A stretch of DNA of 64,000 nucleotides from Panaeolus papilionaceus (Eukaryota; Basidiomycota; Agaricomycetes; Agaricales): positions 744,001 to 808,000 of the forward strand of contig JADNRZ010000020.1 of assembly GCA_015501605.1 (NCBI GenBank), read 5' to 3'. A program made the position numbers and the translations under genes. Position 1 is the stretch's first letter. Each line of letters begins with the position of its first letter. A model generated the notes under the pieces. That model saw nothing but the letters and a program-made list of their open reading frames with translations, was not told where the DNA came from and did no database searches. Shown piece after piece: positions 1 through 12,898 of the stretch.

Positions 1-3000
1 CATTAACCTGAATCACAGGTGCATGAGTAAAGGAGACCGATTTAGCAGCTGGCCGACCCATAGGTTGATGATGATGGTGATGCGAAGTCGTTGTCTGTTC
101 TTGTGTCGACGAACTAGACGTGGTGGTTGTTGGACTGCTACCCATCAACGCAGCACCACTCCAATATGTTCTCTTCCCATTCGCATTCAAAGCGGCACTA
201 GGGCCAGATCCACCAGGCGAAACAGGTGACGCAGATCCAGCACCACCACCCAATCCACCAAAATACATCCCCTTCTGCCGCTCCCGCTCTCGTTCCCTCT
301 CCCTCTCCCTCTCTCTTTCACGTTCCCTCTCTCTTTCTCTCTCCCTCTCACGTTCTCTCTCCTTCTCCCTATTCCTCTCCTCCACAATCCTCCCCTCCAC
401 CCTTCTCAAAATCCCCAAATCTCCCTGATACACAAAGAAACTCCTCTTCTTCTCCACCTGCAGGCTCAAATATGCCTCGGGCAGCCTCAGCCCCTGCACA
501 GCCATCAACAAGCACAGAGCAGGCACCGAGCTCTCAGTGTACCCGTCAGACGAGTACAGCAGGATCTTGAGCGGCCGCGTGCGGAGCGCGAGAGCAGAGG
601 GAGGGGGAGGGTGTGCTTGGTCATGTAGGGATATGCACCGGAGGGATTGGTGGGTGATGTCATGGATCGTGAACGTGAAGGATGTGGCGGGAGAGGTGCA
701 CTAGGTGGTGCTGAAGGTGCAGGATTGGCCGTCGTTGTGCTGGCTGCGGTGGTCGACCCACCCCCAAAAGAAGGGAACGAAGGAATGAGAGACGTCACAG
801 TCGACCACCTCCTCGAACTCTGCTGAGTCTGTCCTTGCTGTTGGGGCTGCTGTCCAGCCCCAGAAGCACCCGCTGCATTCTTCGCCGTATCCAAGTTCCC
901 AATGAGGCGGAGGTTCTTCATCTCATATGACATCGACGGGTGACTCGTGTGACCCCGAACGGGGGATGCAAGAAGGAGCGAGCCAGGTGCTGGGACGGGT
1001 CTGATCCATTTCTCCAAAAATTTGATCACGGGCATAAGGGCTGACATCGTCGCTTGCGAGTTCGAAGGGGAGCTAGGGAACGGGATATGAATGACAGAGT
1101 TCGCATTCGGGGGCGGTCGGGGCGGCGCTGGGGGCGTAGGCCTCATCGTATCCAAACTGCCCATCACACCAGCACTACCCAGCACTCTGGCCCGTTCCTC
1201 CTCCTCCCTCAGCACCATCTCCCTCTCCTCTTCCCCAAGCCTCGCCATCCTCCTCCTCCTCCTCCTCTCCAGCCTCCTCCGTTCCTTGACAAACCACGCC
1301 TTCTCCCACCTATCCTTCCACAGCGCGTCCAGCGCCGCCAGGTGCTCCTCTGCAGCTCTCAAATGCGCAGATGAAGGGAACGGCGCGAGGTCATGACACT
1401 CAACGCATATATCATATCCGAATCCTTTAGCTGGATCGTTGGTATCGAGGTAATTGAACGGGTCGTCAGCTGGTAACTTGGATTGACGTTTCGTGTTGGA
1501 TTTACGCCTAGCAGCAGCAGAAGCAGCAACAGAAGCCTCCTCTCTCTCCCTCTTCCGCCTCCTCTCCCTCCGCTCTCCTAACATCTTATCACTCTCATCA
1601 AACTCAAATGCAAACGCATCATCGTCCGTATCATCATCATCATCATCCATCTCATGATCCTGGTCTTCTTCACTATCACTCTGCATCCCCTCCTCCTCCT
1701 CATCACTATCACTCTCCTCAACACCCCACACACTCACACCCTTCAACCCCCTCAAATGCCCAACCATAGCACCCCTGAAATCCCAAACACCAGGCTCGGA
1801 CTCCAGTTCCTCTCTCGTGAACCCTCCATGACCACTTCCCCCTCCCCCATTATTCATCGACGCAGATAGATTCGCCTTTCTCAAGCTCGCCGCATGCCTA
1901 AACTGCGTCGGCACCTCCTGCGAGAGGGGTACGTCCCCAGAATTGCCGAGATAAACCTGGCCGATGCGGGCGTCCCAGGTGGGGGTGCTCAGACTGCTGG
2001 GTGTGGAGGTGTTGGATGGGGTGCGCAGGATTGACGCTGACCCTGGTTGGGTTTGTGATTGTAGTTGTGATGGGATTGGTGTGGACGGCTGAGTGGGTAC
2101 CAGTGCAGGAGCTGGACTCGCCGCATTACTCAGAGGCGCTGGTGAAGCTGTCATAAACACCTGCTCCACCTTCGGTTTAAGCTCGTCAGGCACCAAAGTG
2201 ATAATCTCCGAAGCCTTGGTCAGATCCCGCATTTCTTCTTTTTCGCGCAGTGCAAAGTCGACGGTGTTGGGTATGAGAAGGTCGGGGTGCGGGTTTTTGC
2301 TTCTTCTCCGTCGTCCAGCTGGTCGGTTTGTTGGTTTGGTTCGGGCACCCTCCCCGAGGTTGCAGTCGTCGAATTCGGAATCACAATCAGAATCGTAAGA
2401 TGAGGATGAAGAAGAATACATCTCCTCCAAATGCAGCGCCACGTCCACATCCACATTCATCCCAGGCACATTAGCTGCCCTATTCTCCTCACCCAGTGGT
2501 GCTCGGGTGTCCGTATTCATCTCAACGTCATCATCCACATCCATCTCCAAGTCACCCTCTGAGTTAACAGTATGAGCACCCGAGACTTCGCCCGAGTCCA
2601 ATCTTGCAGCTTCACTATCTTCACCCTTGAAATCAGGTGCGCCTCCCTTCCTCTTCTTCTTCTCCCCTTGGCTTTTTCTCTGACTCTGACTCTCCTGCTC
2701 TCCCCCCGGCACCCCCTTCCCACACAACCGCATCATCAAATGCGGCATCTCCCTTCTCATATCCTCTTCCCTCGCATCGAGAACAAACACATTGTACTCT
2801 AAAAAGTCGCTCGCTTTGGGTGCTTGTGGGTCTTTCTTCCTTGGCGAGGAAGGACTGGAATAGGAGCTAGAGGGACTGGAGGGACTGGGGGATGGGTGTT
2901 GATGGTGGTGATTACGATGCTTCCACTTGTTATGAGGCGTCGACGGGCTCGTGTCTCCCTCTTGCAAATCCTCCTCATCCTCTTCGTACCCCTCCTCCTC

Positions 3001-5737
3001 CTCTTCATCGTGTGCATCTCCACGTTCAGCCCTCTCATCGAAGACTTCCTCCTCCACCCCCGCATCTCTCATCCTCTGCGCCCTCTTCGCCGCCACAGCA
3101 GCCGCAAAGCGCTTTGCGAGTGTGATGGTGGCAGGTGTCGCTCCGAGGGGAGAGTAGACAATAATGTCGGATAGGGTTGCGTAGATGGGCTGTGAAAAGG
3201 AGGGTTAGCATTATTGTTGGTTTAATGGTGATAAGAGAAAAGAGAGGGGTGGGGTGAGGGGTGAAGGAGAGGGAATGAAATTAAAATTAAAATCGAATAA
3301 ACACAATTTTGATGACCAGTAAAACGAGCAGAAATAAGAAGGAATAAAGAGTGTTCCATCCACCTATCCAATCCATCCGCATCGGCAAAAAAGTAGACTC
3401 AGTCCCAATCCCATCCCATCTCATCCAACCCAATCGCAATCGCAATCGTCAGATCACAATCACCCAACCACAAATTCGAATTTGAAATCTAACCAATCAA
3501 CCGAGAAAGCTCGCCAAAATGCCTCCGGCGCCTCGATTAGACAGGATTGGCGTTTAAGCAAACGCTTAATTTACCCCGCATCATATCTCATTTTATGATG
3601 CGGGGTATGATCCGGTATATGCGCGGGGTCGCACCCATATGCATCTCAAATAGAAAAAATGCAAAAGGCAAAAAGAAAAGAAAAAAATAAACTGGACGGA
3701 AGGAAAGAAACCATAAACTCACAACTTGAATCCCAAAATTCCTCAAACTGATTCCATCAGGCACACGAGCGGGCACAAACTCCCAATCCCATTCTCCACT
3801 CTTCCCCTTTCTCTCTCTTCCTTCTCCTTGTCCCCCTCTTTCCTCCCCTCTCTGATGCTCGCTGGCTTGCGCATGGTGGTGGTGATGGCTGTGATGATAC
3901 TCCCGCCCATACCTATCCCTCCCCTCCCCACCCGTCTTCACTTTCCTCAACAGCTCCTTCGGCCTAAACGTGCTCGTGATAAGCGGTGGGTGACGCGGGT
4001 CTGAGGCGAGCCTTGCTTGGGGCTGTGATTGGGGTTTTTGGGTCTTGCTCGGGGGGTGCCCCTGAGGTTGGGGTTGTGAGGGTTGAGATGGTGGCTTCAC
4101 CACCCCTCCAGTCGACCCCGGCGCACGCATAGACACAGGATGCATATGCACCCCTTCAAAACTCGCAATCGTCTTTCCCTCTCCTACATCAGTTGTCGTC
4201 CCATTCCCGCTCGTTTTGCCGTTCTCCCCATCAACATCCATCCGCACCTCCTGTATGCCTAGCCCCATCCCCGCCATACCACCCATACCCATCGTCGACC
4301 CCATTGCCGAATCCACTTCAAGGGGGTTCTCAACTGCGCCGTCGCCTGGTACGACGACAGTGACCACAGGCGCAGACGAAGAAAGGGGCTGGTGGGCGTG
4401 TGTAGGCGATGCGGGGGTACCTGTACTTGAAGATGAGGATGAGGAGGTTGATTGGGTTGATGATGATAGGGCCTATATTTAAAAAGTGAGGTAGTGGTTA
4501 GTTAGTTATCGAATCAATACACAATTTCAGAAAAAAACAAACATACCGTATTCCCCAATCCAGACTCCTCGACAACCATCCCCTCCTCATCCTCAGCAAC
4601 CTCATCGTCCTCATCCTCACTCGCCAAACTCGAAGAAGACGGCGTCTCACCCTCCCCCTCCTCCCTCTCCTCTTCCTCTTCACCCCCCTCACTATCCTCC
4701 TCCCCAGTATCCTCCTCACTCTCATCAAACATATCCATCATATCCACATCACTCCCTTCCTCCTCAACATCCTCCTCACCGCTCTCCCCACCAATAACAA
4801 CCCCCGGCTTCCTTCTCAGCACCCTCAGCGCAACTCTATCTCTCCCCCTCTCCAGGTCATCTTCGCAGACGACCCACACCAGCCCTCTATATTTCGGGAT
4901 GCGGGGCGTGAGCTTGGGGTGTCCTGCATGACCATGATGCCCGTGCCCGTGCCCAGGTCCTGCATATCCCCCTCCTCCATGATTATACCCATACGACCCC
5001 CCGCCCCCGTTCCCCACCCCATGATGAGACTGAGAGCCCCGCACGGCTCTCGCCCCACTCGAACTCGCAAAAAACGTATTCTGCGCATGATTATCCCCCT
5101 CCAGCCCGTGCAAAAACGGGAAAAGCACGCTGTCGGGCGGGTGGGCGAGCGTGTGGTCGTAGTGCAGGGCGGCGAATTGGGACGCGGTGAGGGTGCGGAT
5201 GGGTTTGAGGGTGGGGTCAACTGGGGGAGTGGTGGGGGAGGGGCCAGTGGAAAGACCGGTATGCGCAGAGGGAGACTTGGGTGTCCTCGGCGACGAAGAC
5301 TTAAGCTTCGCCTTCGTAGATTTGGACGGTGTATGCGGCGGTGTCGCATTTGCAGTACCGTCAGATGATATCTTGGATCCCTCTACTGCAGGGCCAGACG
5401 TGTGGGTACACGCCGCATGGTCATTGGCAGGGTCATGGCACGAGGACGATATCGGCTCTTGTGCTTGCGTCTGCGTTTGGCTCTGCGTCTTGATCTGCGC
5501 CTGCCCTAGGGTTTGCATCTTTGTCTGAGCAACACCAGACGACGTAGAAGAGGCAGAATGGGAAGGCGGTACAACCCTCGCCTGCGCAATAATCGGCAAC
5601 TCAGCGAACATCTGCGGAGGGTACGAGACGCCGTGTGTTGCCCCCGTCGCTGTGGATGATGAGGGATGGACGAGCCGTGGGGTGTGTGGGTTGAGAGGGG
5701 AGGATGGGGATGGGAGTGGGGATGGCGCTGAGGCCAT
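1..5737 (-). CDS. PPS1: PPS1-like dual-specificity protein phosphatase, 3' end missing
   Basis: Probable Ser/Thr/Tyr protein phosphatase of the yeast PPS1 type, a family linked to S-phase and cell-cycle control. Proposed exons: 5737-4547, 4472-3723, 3189 to beyond base 1. Exon 1 has a Ser/Pro/Gln-rich leader, then a conserved block (LTASQFAALHYDHTL) and a long acidic stretch. Exons 2 and 3 join across a family motif (NFGIQV then PIYATLSDIIVYSP). A later block contains GFGYDICVECHDLAPFP, and near the end is LKILLYSSDGYTESS. The catalytic HCxxGxxR loop must lie left of the window, so activity cannot be checked. The conserved frame shifts at the G5 run 603-607 (see findings). Beyond it is an Arg-Glu dipeptide repeat and a Ser/Thr-rich tail. 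The intron 3722-3190 is 533 nt, long for this group. Family assignment rests on remembered motifs. Confidence 0.75.
280..362 (-). repeat. Arg-Glu dipeptide-coding repeat in the phosphatase gene
   Basis: A pyrimidine-rich tract (purine-rich on the coding strand) encodes an almost uninterrupted alternation of Arg and Glu, about 16-18 pairs, directly after the conserved FFVYQGDLGILRRVEGR block. It would form a highly charged single helix. Such tracts expand and contract readily. Confidence 0.8.
3572..3607. repeat. 13-bp perfect inverted repeat inside a long intron
   Basis: Arms 3572-3584 and 3595-3607 are perfect reverse complements with a 10-nt loop. They sit in the 533-nt intron of the phosphatase gene. 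A second small inverted repeat (CGTTT/AAACG) lies at 3551-3564. It may be an RNA hairpin that brings the splice sites together, or the remnant of a small inserted element; no flanking duplication was seen. Confidence 0.6.
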
Positions 5738-8700
5738 GTCGGGCGTGGTGTGGGGTGATGGTGGATTGGGTTATACCAGTGCGGTATGTTATGTTTAGCG
5801 TTGGCTAGAGTATATAAGAGTGGAAAAGACTAGAGAACAAGAAAGCTGGAAGAGAGATGTCGAAGAAGAAACTCGTGTGATGAGATATTCAAGTTGTCGT
5901 ATCTTAGTCTTGTGCCTGTCGTGCTCGTCGTTTCGTTTGGGTTCCTTTCTTCTTTCTTTGTTTGGTCGAACCAGATGGTCCAGTACCTCCCTTATCCGAA
6001 TCGTCAGAATGATAACACCACTATGCGCTTTTCGTAACAAGTATGGTTGAAGTCGAAGTTGCAGTTGACAATGACAACGAGAAGAGATGAGAGTGAGCAC
6101 CCAAGAAAAGCTATCAGAGAAGTGAATGTGAATGTGACAAGAGTGGAAAGAGAGAAGAGAGAAATGCCAAGGGACGGGACATGCGCCAAGATCAAACTCA
6201 GTCGAAATCCAGCGACCCCCTGCCTTTGATCACCAGGTCCATTTCAATTCATTTCAATTCATTTCAGTTCAGCACTTCAACGTCGACGATCTCTAGTCTC
6301 CCTTCCTTCTATCAACGATTATTACTTACTTTCTGCTTATCTCTCGTATTCGACCTCCTCCTCACAAGCTGGATGTTCTGCGCTAGCTGACAAGCCCAAC
6401 AAAAAAGCAAAAAAAAGAAGCAATCTACTAGTACCCAGACTCCAACAATGCAATACGATGCGGTGCACCTCCCTAATAAAAGAGCCCCAAATTACCCGAG
6501 GCACTTCTTTCTTTCTTTCTTTCTGATTTGTAGTATTGTGATTACTATGTAGGGCGCCGATTTGCATAGGCAGTGTAAGCAGGTAGGTAAGTAACTGACC
6601 AACTCAAAGAATCAGATAGATCTGTAAGACCCGCTTGAGCATCCTGATAAATTGCTACCCATGAGTGACATAGACCCCCACAGTCAGCTCTCTACCGCCG
6701 GCCATCCCTGCTCAGTTTACACGTCCAAAATCGTGTGTGATCACAGACTTCCTCTGCACACGCATAATGTATCGCTTCTTTGTCGAGTTCACGCTCGCAT
6801 AAGTAAGCAGAATAGGCGATGTCAGTGTGAAACGGCGTTGTATTTTTTCTTTTTCTTTTTTCTTTTTTATCGCTCATTGAACGGAGGTCTAGCTCTCCTA
6901 CAAGAGGTAGATAGAACAAGTAAGCAAGATAAGAGGCAGATATTTTTGCATCCCTCGAGGCACTAACGCGGTCTCCAACCATCCAACGGCGACCTTCCTT
7001 ATCTTTATCTCAGCCTCCCTGCAATTTACATAAGTACCCAATATGAGGGGGCCCTACTCCTATCTGTCACTAAAGCCAACGAAAAGGTGGAGACTGTAGA
7101 GCCGAAAATAGAAATATCTAAGTACGTGCAGCGGCATTGAATCAGTTCAGGAGTGCCAATGTAATCTCGGGATACCCAGGAATATGTGAAGATGGAAATA
7201 GAATGGCAAGGCAAGGCAAGCTCATTCATATATGTAATTCTCACTCCCAGCGGCCAAAACCCAAAATCCCCACATCTTGCTGACCCCGACCTAAAGATTA
7301 CAGATTGACGGGGGTAAAGCGCACAAGTGTGCCTCATCTAAGAAATCTGAGTCCTGCGGGGTCAGCGAAGGTTGTGCGTTGGTTGTTCGAACCACGGTCC
7401 GCGACTGAATATCAATGGTGCTTCGGAAGCTCCCTGTCAACACGAGCGCGAATGAATACTCAGTAAGATATCCATCTAAATGAGCGGTGACATCATCTAC
7501 CTCACCCCAGACTCACTGCCTCGTCGTTTGTATTTGAATTCATTCAAGTCCAATTGCAATACAACACGAAATCTTCATCTTCGCCCTTGCACTCTGTTTT
7601 TACACCAATTTAAAGCTCCACTGCGTTTCGTAATTCGAATTCAAGATGGCGCAGGATCACCTCATTCATCCATACATCCAGCCATCCATTCTTTTTTTTT
7701 TCGCCTTGAACTTCGTTCTAAAAATGTTCAAGTTTATCTCTGATGACGAAGGTTATTTCGAGCCCATTACCCCGTTCTTTTTTACCTGCTACATGGTAAA
7801 TTGTTGGTAAGTAGTCGTGTAAGGAACACATACGGGGATTCTCCATCACGTCGTCTATTCGTCTCTGAATATCCCACTGAATGCCCATATAATTCGGTTA
7901 TAAATAAGTAAGCCTTCTGCACACCGTACATCCCCGCCCTCAAGCCAGCTGCCAGCTTATAAACAAGCTGTCTACGCATGACATTGAGCCTCGAGGCCCT
8001 ACAAGGGCCTTCCAGTGCCGTAATTGATATTCCACCCATCGGGGCAATATATTGACAATAACACAACTTGGTAAGCCGGGGTCAGCTGAGCAGGTATATG
8101 TACTATGTACCCCACACCCTTATTCATTCACCCATTCGAATACTCCTGCCCATTTCATTTCATTTCAATTCCATTCAATTCAGTACTCATCATCCCAGAG
8201 GGGTCCTCACCGCCTCGTCAACCTACAAAAAAAGCTCGAACGAAACGTGGGCATCGTTATGGCGCGGCTTGACTTTCATTCGAATTCAGGTTCAATCGAG
8301 TCGATCACATTCCTCATTTATTGAAGAGATGGCACGGATTCGTTTGCGCGTGTTTGCGCGTCGCATCCTCGCCCACCCATTCTTGCTGTTCTTTGGGCTT
8401 TTAACGTTTTAACCGTGTCCTCTGATTCGATTCGTCGTCAATCAGTTTATTTTTTGTTTTCTTTTCGTGCTCATGAGTGCCATCTACCCGGTACCTTATT
8501 ACCAGTGATCTCGGATCCCGAAGCGCCCGACTTGCAGTGATTATGAATTATTTTTATACACTTATTCCATCAGTTTCAATCCCAACTTTTGATTATTGAC
8601 CAAATCGTTCTCACGTCTCATGGAGGGCTTAAAGCCTCTCTATCACTACTTACCTCACTAAAATGTCATCCAGAAAGCCGTAGCAAAGCGAGGCTAAGCT

Positions 8701-8909
8701 TGTATAAATTGAGTCGACTGCCCCATGGACTGTGGGACCACACCTCTCATAACAAGTTACAACAAGCGTGCCTCATGTTCTGAATCTTTCTTTTCCCTCA
8801 GCTCTCTCACCTTGAACAAGCAAGTACTGTAACACCTCTTCACTCCCTGGAAGGCAACAACTTCTGAGATTAATACTCATCTTGCTGAAACTACTGTTGC
8901 AACGTTTTC
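5738..8909. other. Intergenic region, no supported gene
   Basis: Contains the upstream region of the leftward phosphatase gene and of the rightward BTB gene. Only short open frames without family motifs or plausible splice joins occur. Two low-complexity stretches of TTCAATTCAT type occur near 6238-6275 and 8150-8182. No tRNA or other RNA gene was recognised. Confidence 0.6.
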
Positions 8910-10912
8910 ATGTCACACTCAGGCATCGTCTCGGAAGCATCTACTAGAGAATCCAGTATCGATTTATCATTCTCTGAGATGGATAGCGACCCTGCCAATG
9001 CTGCACCCGAGCTAAAACAGAACCCAGAAAGAGTGCCCAAGGAGCAAGAGACTCGAAGGGACACTGCAATTGAACGAGATCCAATCTATTTCTGCGAGAA
9101 TGTCATGCTAATGGTATGCTATCACTGGTTGCGTACTCGATTTGAGGGAGCATTAATTGTGATTGAAGGTTGAAGACAGAATTTTCTCTGTTCCTAAAGG
9201 AGGACTGCTCGAAAATGGGTCCTACTTTCAATCCCTTTTTAGTCCTCAAATACCCAAAGACGCCGACTCGAGCACACTCGCTGCAGGTAGCTCTGAGCAG
9301 CACCCTATCGTCCTAAGGGGCGTTTCAAAGGTCCATTTCCACAACTTCCTGAGGGTGGTATATCCGTTGTATGTGTTTGAGCCCAGTTTGCGTTTTAAAG
9401 TCACTTACCTGGCCTTTCTGCTCTAGCCAAGGCATCGATGCCCCATCGGGCGACGATCACTGGCTTGGTATCCTTGACCTAGCCACGAAATGGGGTTTCC
9501 AAGAGGTGTGCTAGCCTTTCATAATCCTGCCATGAAGTAGTCTCGCTCATTCAACCTTTCCTCCGATACTTTTCAGACTCGAGAAACCGCCCTCAGCCAC
9601 CTCGAGCATATCTTTACATCCAATTCGCCCCATCACGATCCCATTCACGCTCTTTTTCTCTGCCAGAAATTCAACATCCAGAAATACATCAAACAGCAAT
9701 TCGAGGCGCTTATTATCTCGATCACGCCTCTTGATCACGCGACGATGTTGGCTAGGGGTATCGACACCGAAACTGTGCTGCTGTTGACACATCTGAGGGA
9801 CAAGTGGATGTGCGGCATGCTTTGGGGACATAAGGGGCTAGGCAATGGGGCGTCCAATATTTTCCCTCGTAGGCTGTCTGCTAGGAAAATCATCGAAGAC
9901 CATTTCAGTGGGCTCGGTCCCCGGCCAATGTTGCAGGAGGAGAAGGACAGGGACACGCATTGGAAACAAGACGAGGCGAGACGATTGGACGATGAAGTAA
10001 GACGCATGGAGGAGGCTGAAAAGGTGGAGTGTGGAGTGCAAGGGAACACCGAGGGGTTGAACGAAAAAGAGGAAGCCAGAGACAACGAAGGTACTTCTGA
10101 AGAACCCGAACCCCCCTGTGGTGAGGACCTATTGGACGACACATGTTCCGATAGTAGCGAAATCGACGTGGACATCCCCGCTGATGCTGAAGCGCGTATT
10201 GGGAAGCTCATCCTTCTTCACAGTGATAAACATCGGACTGCCACGCTCATCCAAGAACTAAAATCGAAGGGCGTTGATGAGACAGATTCGAAGTTGCAGG
10301 TATTGATGGACGTCGCAGAAAAGGATGAACGAAAACTTTGCAAATACTGGGAAAAAGGTGTGATCTTTCAACCTGCTCGAGAATGAAGCATTGAATGCTA
10401 TGCTTTTAGCTACTGGACTGTCGTCGCATTCCATGGTCGACATAGCCAATTATAATAGGAACATCGACATAGTTGGCGATGATGGGCCGAGTTCGCGTCA
10501 CAAGGTTGAGGAGGCAATCCAAAACTTGCTACATCCCAGTGCAAGGTCATTGGAGTTTTCCATCAGCATGGGTACCGGCGAATACCATGTCCCTGTAGTA
10601 ATACGAAAATCCGTGGTCGCTGATATTGACAAACGGTGAGTATAAATAATTGGTTTCATATTCATTCCACCTTTCCACTGCAATATTTCTCAATCATATT
10701 AAACTTTGCCATTTTCACGATGATTTCTAACACTTATTCAATTGCTTCCACTCGCTAGATTTTGCTTGTATTCTCAGACATACGTCAATGGAGAATCTCC
10801 AGCCTGCAATTGGATACCCGATTCTGAACGCGAAACTGGGAAAATTAAACACCAAATCGAGATAACGGAGGCGTTGTTTGGAAAATGGTTGGAAAAATTT
10901 AGAGCGCGGTAA
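8910..10912 (+). CDS. BTB/POZ domain protein
   Basis: A 547-residue protein of a family abundant in mushroom fungi. BTB domains mediate dimerisation and often recruit substrates to Cullin-3 ligases; the role here is unknown. Exons: 8910-9113, 9169-9368, 9427-9505, 9577-10357, 10410-10635, 10759-10912. The BTB core begins around residue 55 with FCENVMLMVEDRIFSVPKGGL and continues with NGSYFQSLFS and a RVVYPLFQGIDAP segment. Helical parts follow (WLGILDLATKWGF, ALSHLEHIFTSNSP), then LARGIDTETVLLLTHLRDKW. The second half is a charged, Glu-rich stretch and a C-terminal part without known motifs. The 52-nt intron 10358-10409 keeps the frame, but its donor GTGTGA is weak; the same place could be read as a one-base frameshift. 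The start is the first ATG of the exon, preceded by a pyrimidine-rich leader. Confidence 0.8.
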
Positions 10913-12898
10913 TCTTTGAAAGCCTGCTGCTACAAAGACAAGCATCAAGTTTTACTGATACTATATGTGTAGCTATCAGCAGGATTAAGGGGTACCATCC
11001 TCCTCCGAGCTGATTCGATACTTATGAGGGATGATGGATGATGATGCCATGGGCAGACCTGACATGTTAGGCTGATTCCTCGCGTCGTTGATAGTTCTAT
11101 GTGGAATATTGCCATATCTCGTTGAAATTAATATGCTTGCTTTGTCGGAAAAATCACAAAAAACATAAGAGCACTTTTAAGGACTGTATATGTGCTGATA
11201 AGGTCATCAGATTTAGGCTTCTTTGTCACCGTGAGAAGGCTCTTATAACACACATAATCACGATGGTAGCAGAAGCGTTTGTTCTCATTCAATCCTTTTA
11301 TCCCTGGTTGGGTTAATACTCGAGGTAAGTCCACGAAACATTGTGGAATCGACTTTAAACGACTACATGTCGATATGATCGAAGTGCTGTTATCTGACCT
11401 TCCAACGCCACATCCAAAACCTTGCTCAAACTACCACCAACCAACACGGTCGTCTACGGTGAAACACGCCCGCCCCTATCTCAACTTCCATTCCCATTTG
11501 CGGGTCAGTTCGGCGCGGGCGGGGAGACGGACCGCGTTGATACTGGTTTCAGGTCTCGAGGCTCGAGGCGCGACGCGGTTAGACTGGTGGCGCGTCGGGA
11601 GTCGGAGTCGAAGTCGAAACCGGGAATGGTCGGGAAGTCAAGGCCTCAGCAGATTGAAATCTGGATGGAAGACCTGCGTGAGATGAAATGGAATGAGGCA
11701 GATTGAGATTATAATTAGGTGTGTGTTCACGTAATTATTGGTTGGGGTCAGCGTTCAGGCACATTAAGTCCCTGCAGTATGTTTCATTGCCAACAACTCC
11801 CAAGGCAGGTGATCATGTTGTGATTATGACATTGCGTAGTCAACTGTAAGGGGAGGTGAATAATGTGAATGGGTAGAGGAGGATGGATAACATAGATGGA
11901 TGAGGAGAGCCCGGGAAATTGGCGCTTCAGCGCAAGCATGTTGTTTGGTATAGGATACGAGGCAGCGCTGTGATATTGTGAAAGGTCATGGGACGAAGGA
12001 TATTATGCAAAATGTTGGGGTTACGAGACCAAGTCGGGGTATGCAGTGTTATTATTGTAACCCGGGTGGAATTGGAAGGTAAAACTGTCGGCCCAGTGAT
12101 TGGCAGTGATACCTTTGGGTTTTGGATCGCACTCCACTGCCCAAGGGCAGACTAAGCTAACCTAAGCTAGTGGTTCTAGCGGAAAACTTGAAATGTATCT
12201 CGAAACAAGGCGGAACGGACGGGTCGAGTCATCTTTCTGAGATAAGTAGGACAGGTCACACGTCCAATAGGCAAACGCTAAGCCGGCAGTGCAGGTGCGG
12301 TGGATAACAGTACGCTGATGCCTGGGCGTATAGCATGTTCTAGATGATTCCAAGGACACCGTGGACAGGCTACCTTGTGCGCGTCGGGAAACGCCGCATG
12401 GACGAGGGAGCGTCTAAATCCGTTTCGCACCGTAGGGCGAGGTAAGCGTGTACATACGGTGCAGGCTAAGTAAGAGAACCAAAGCGACCGTAGAGGAAGC
12501 ACTCCCATGACCTATTTCAGAAACCCAAATGAGGAGGTGTTGAGTACACACAAGTTCACTGCATTGTAAAGTCGTGTGTTGTATTGAGTACCATAAAAGG
12601 TTGGAATGCTCAATTTGAACACGATGTTCGATGTGCTACACTGCGAATTTACTGTTAGACTGAGATTGCAGGAAGACGGGTAATGGAACGGAGTATATTG
12701 CTCGTTATTGTGGGGATGAGGATGAGAAAGAGATGAGACAGGATTGATGATGGCCGCAATGGTGGATCATGATGAGTCTTCATGGGTACACGTGACGCGT
12801 GACGTGATGGAGACGGACTTGGATTAGGTACCAGCCTTGTCCCGCAATTTCAGCTCAATTCTCTCTTTCCCTCTTAACTCTCATCATCTTCATAAACA
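10913..12898. other. Intergenic region with one GC-rich open stretch
   Basis: No complete gene is supported. Bases about 11413-11706 (+) hold an open frame with coding-like composition that reads through TLLKLPPTNTVVYGETRP and ends in MKWNEAD. It has no clear start or splice acceptor and could be the last exon or a relic of a gene I do not recognise. The rest is low-information sequence. Confidence 0.4.

Noticed and set aside
7340..7420. Possible tRNA T-arm (GTTGTTCGAACCAC)
   Set aside because: No matching acceptor stem, D-arm or anticodon arm at the right distance.
6238..8182. TTCAATTCAT-type stretches near 6240 and 8150 as a long direct repeat
   Set aside because: Similarity is confined to the simple repeat; the flanking bases do not align.
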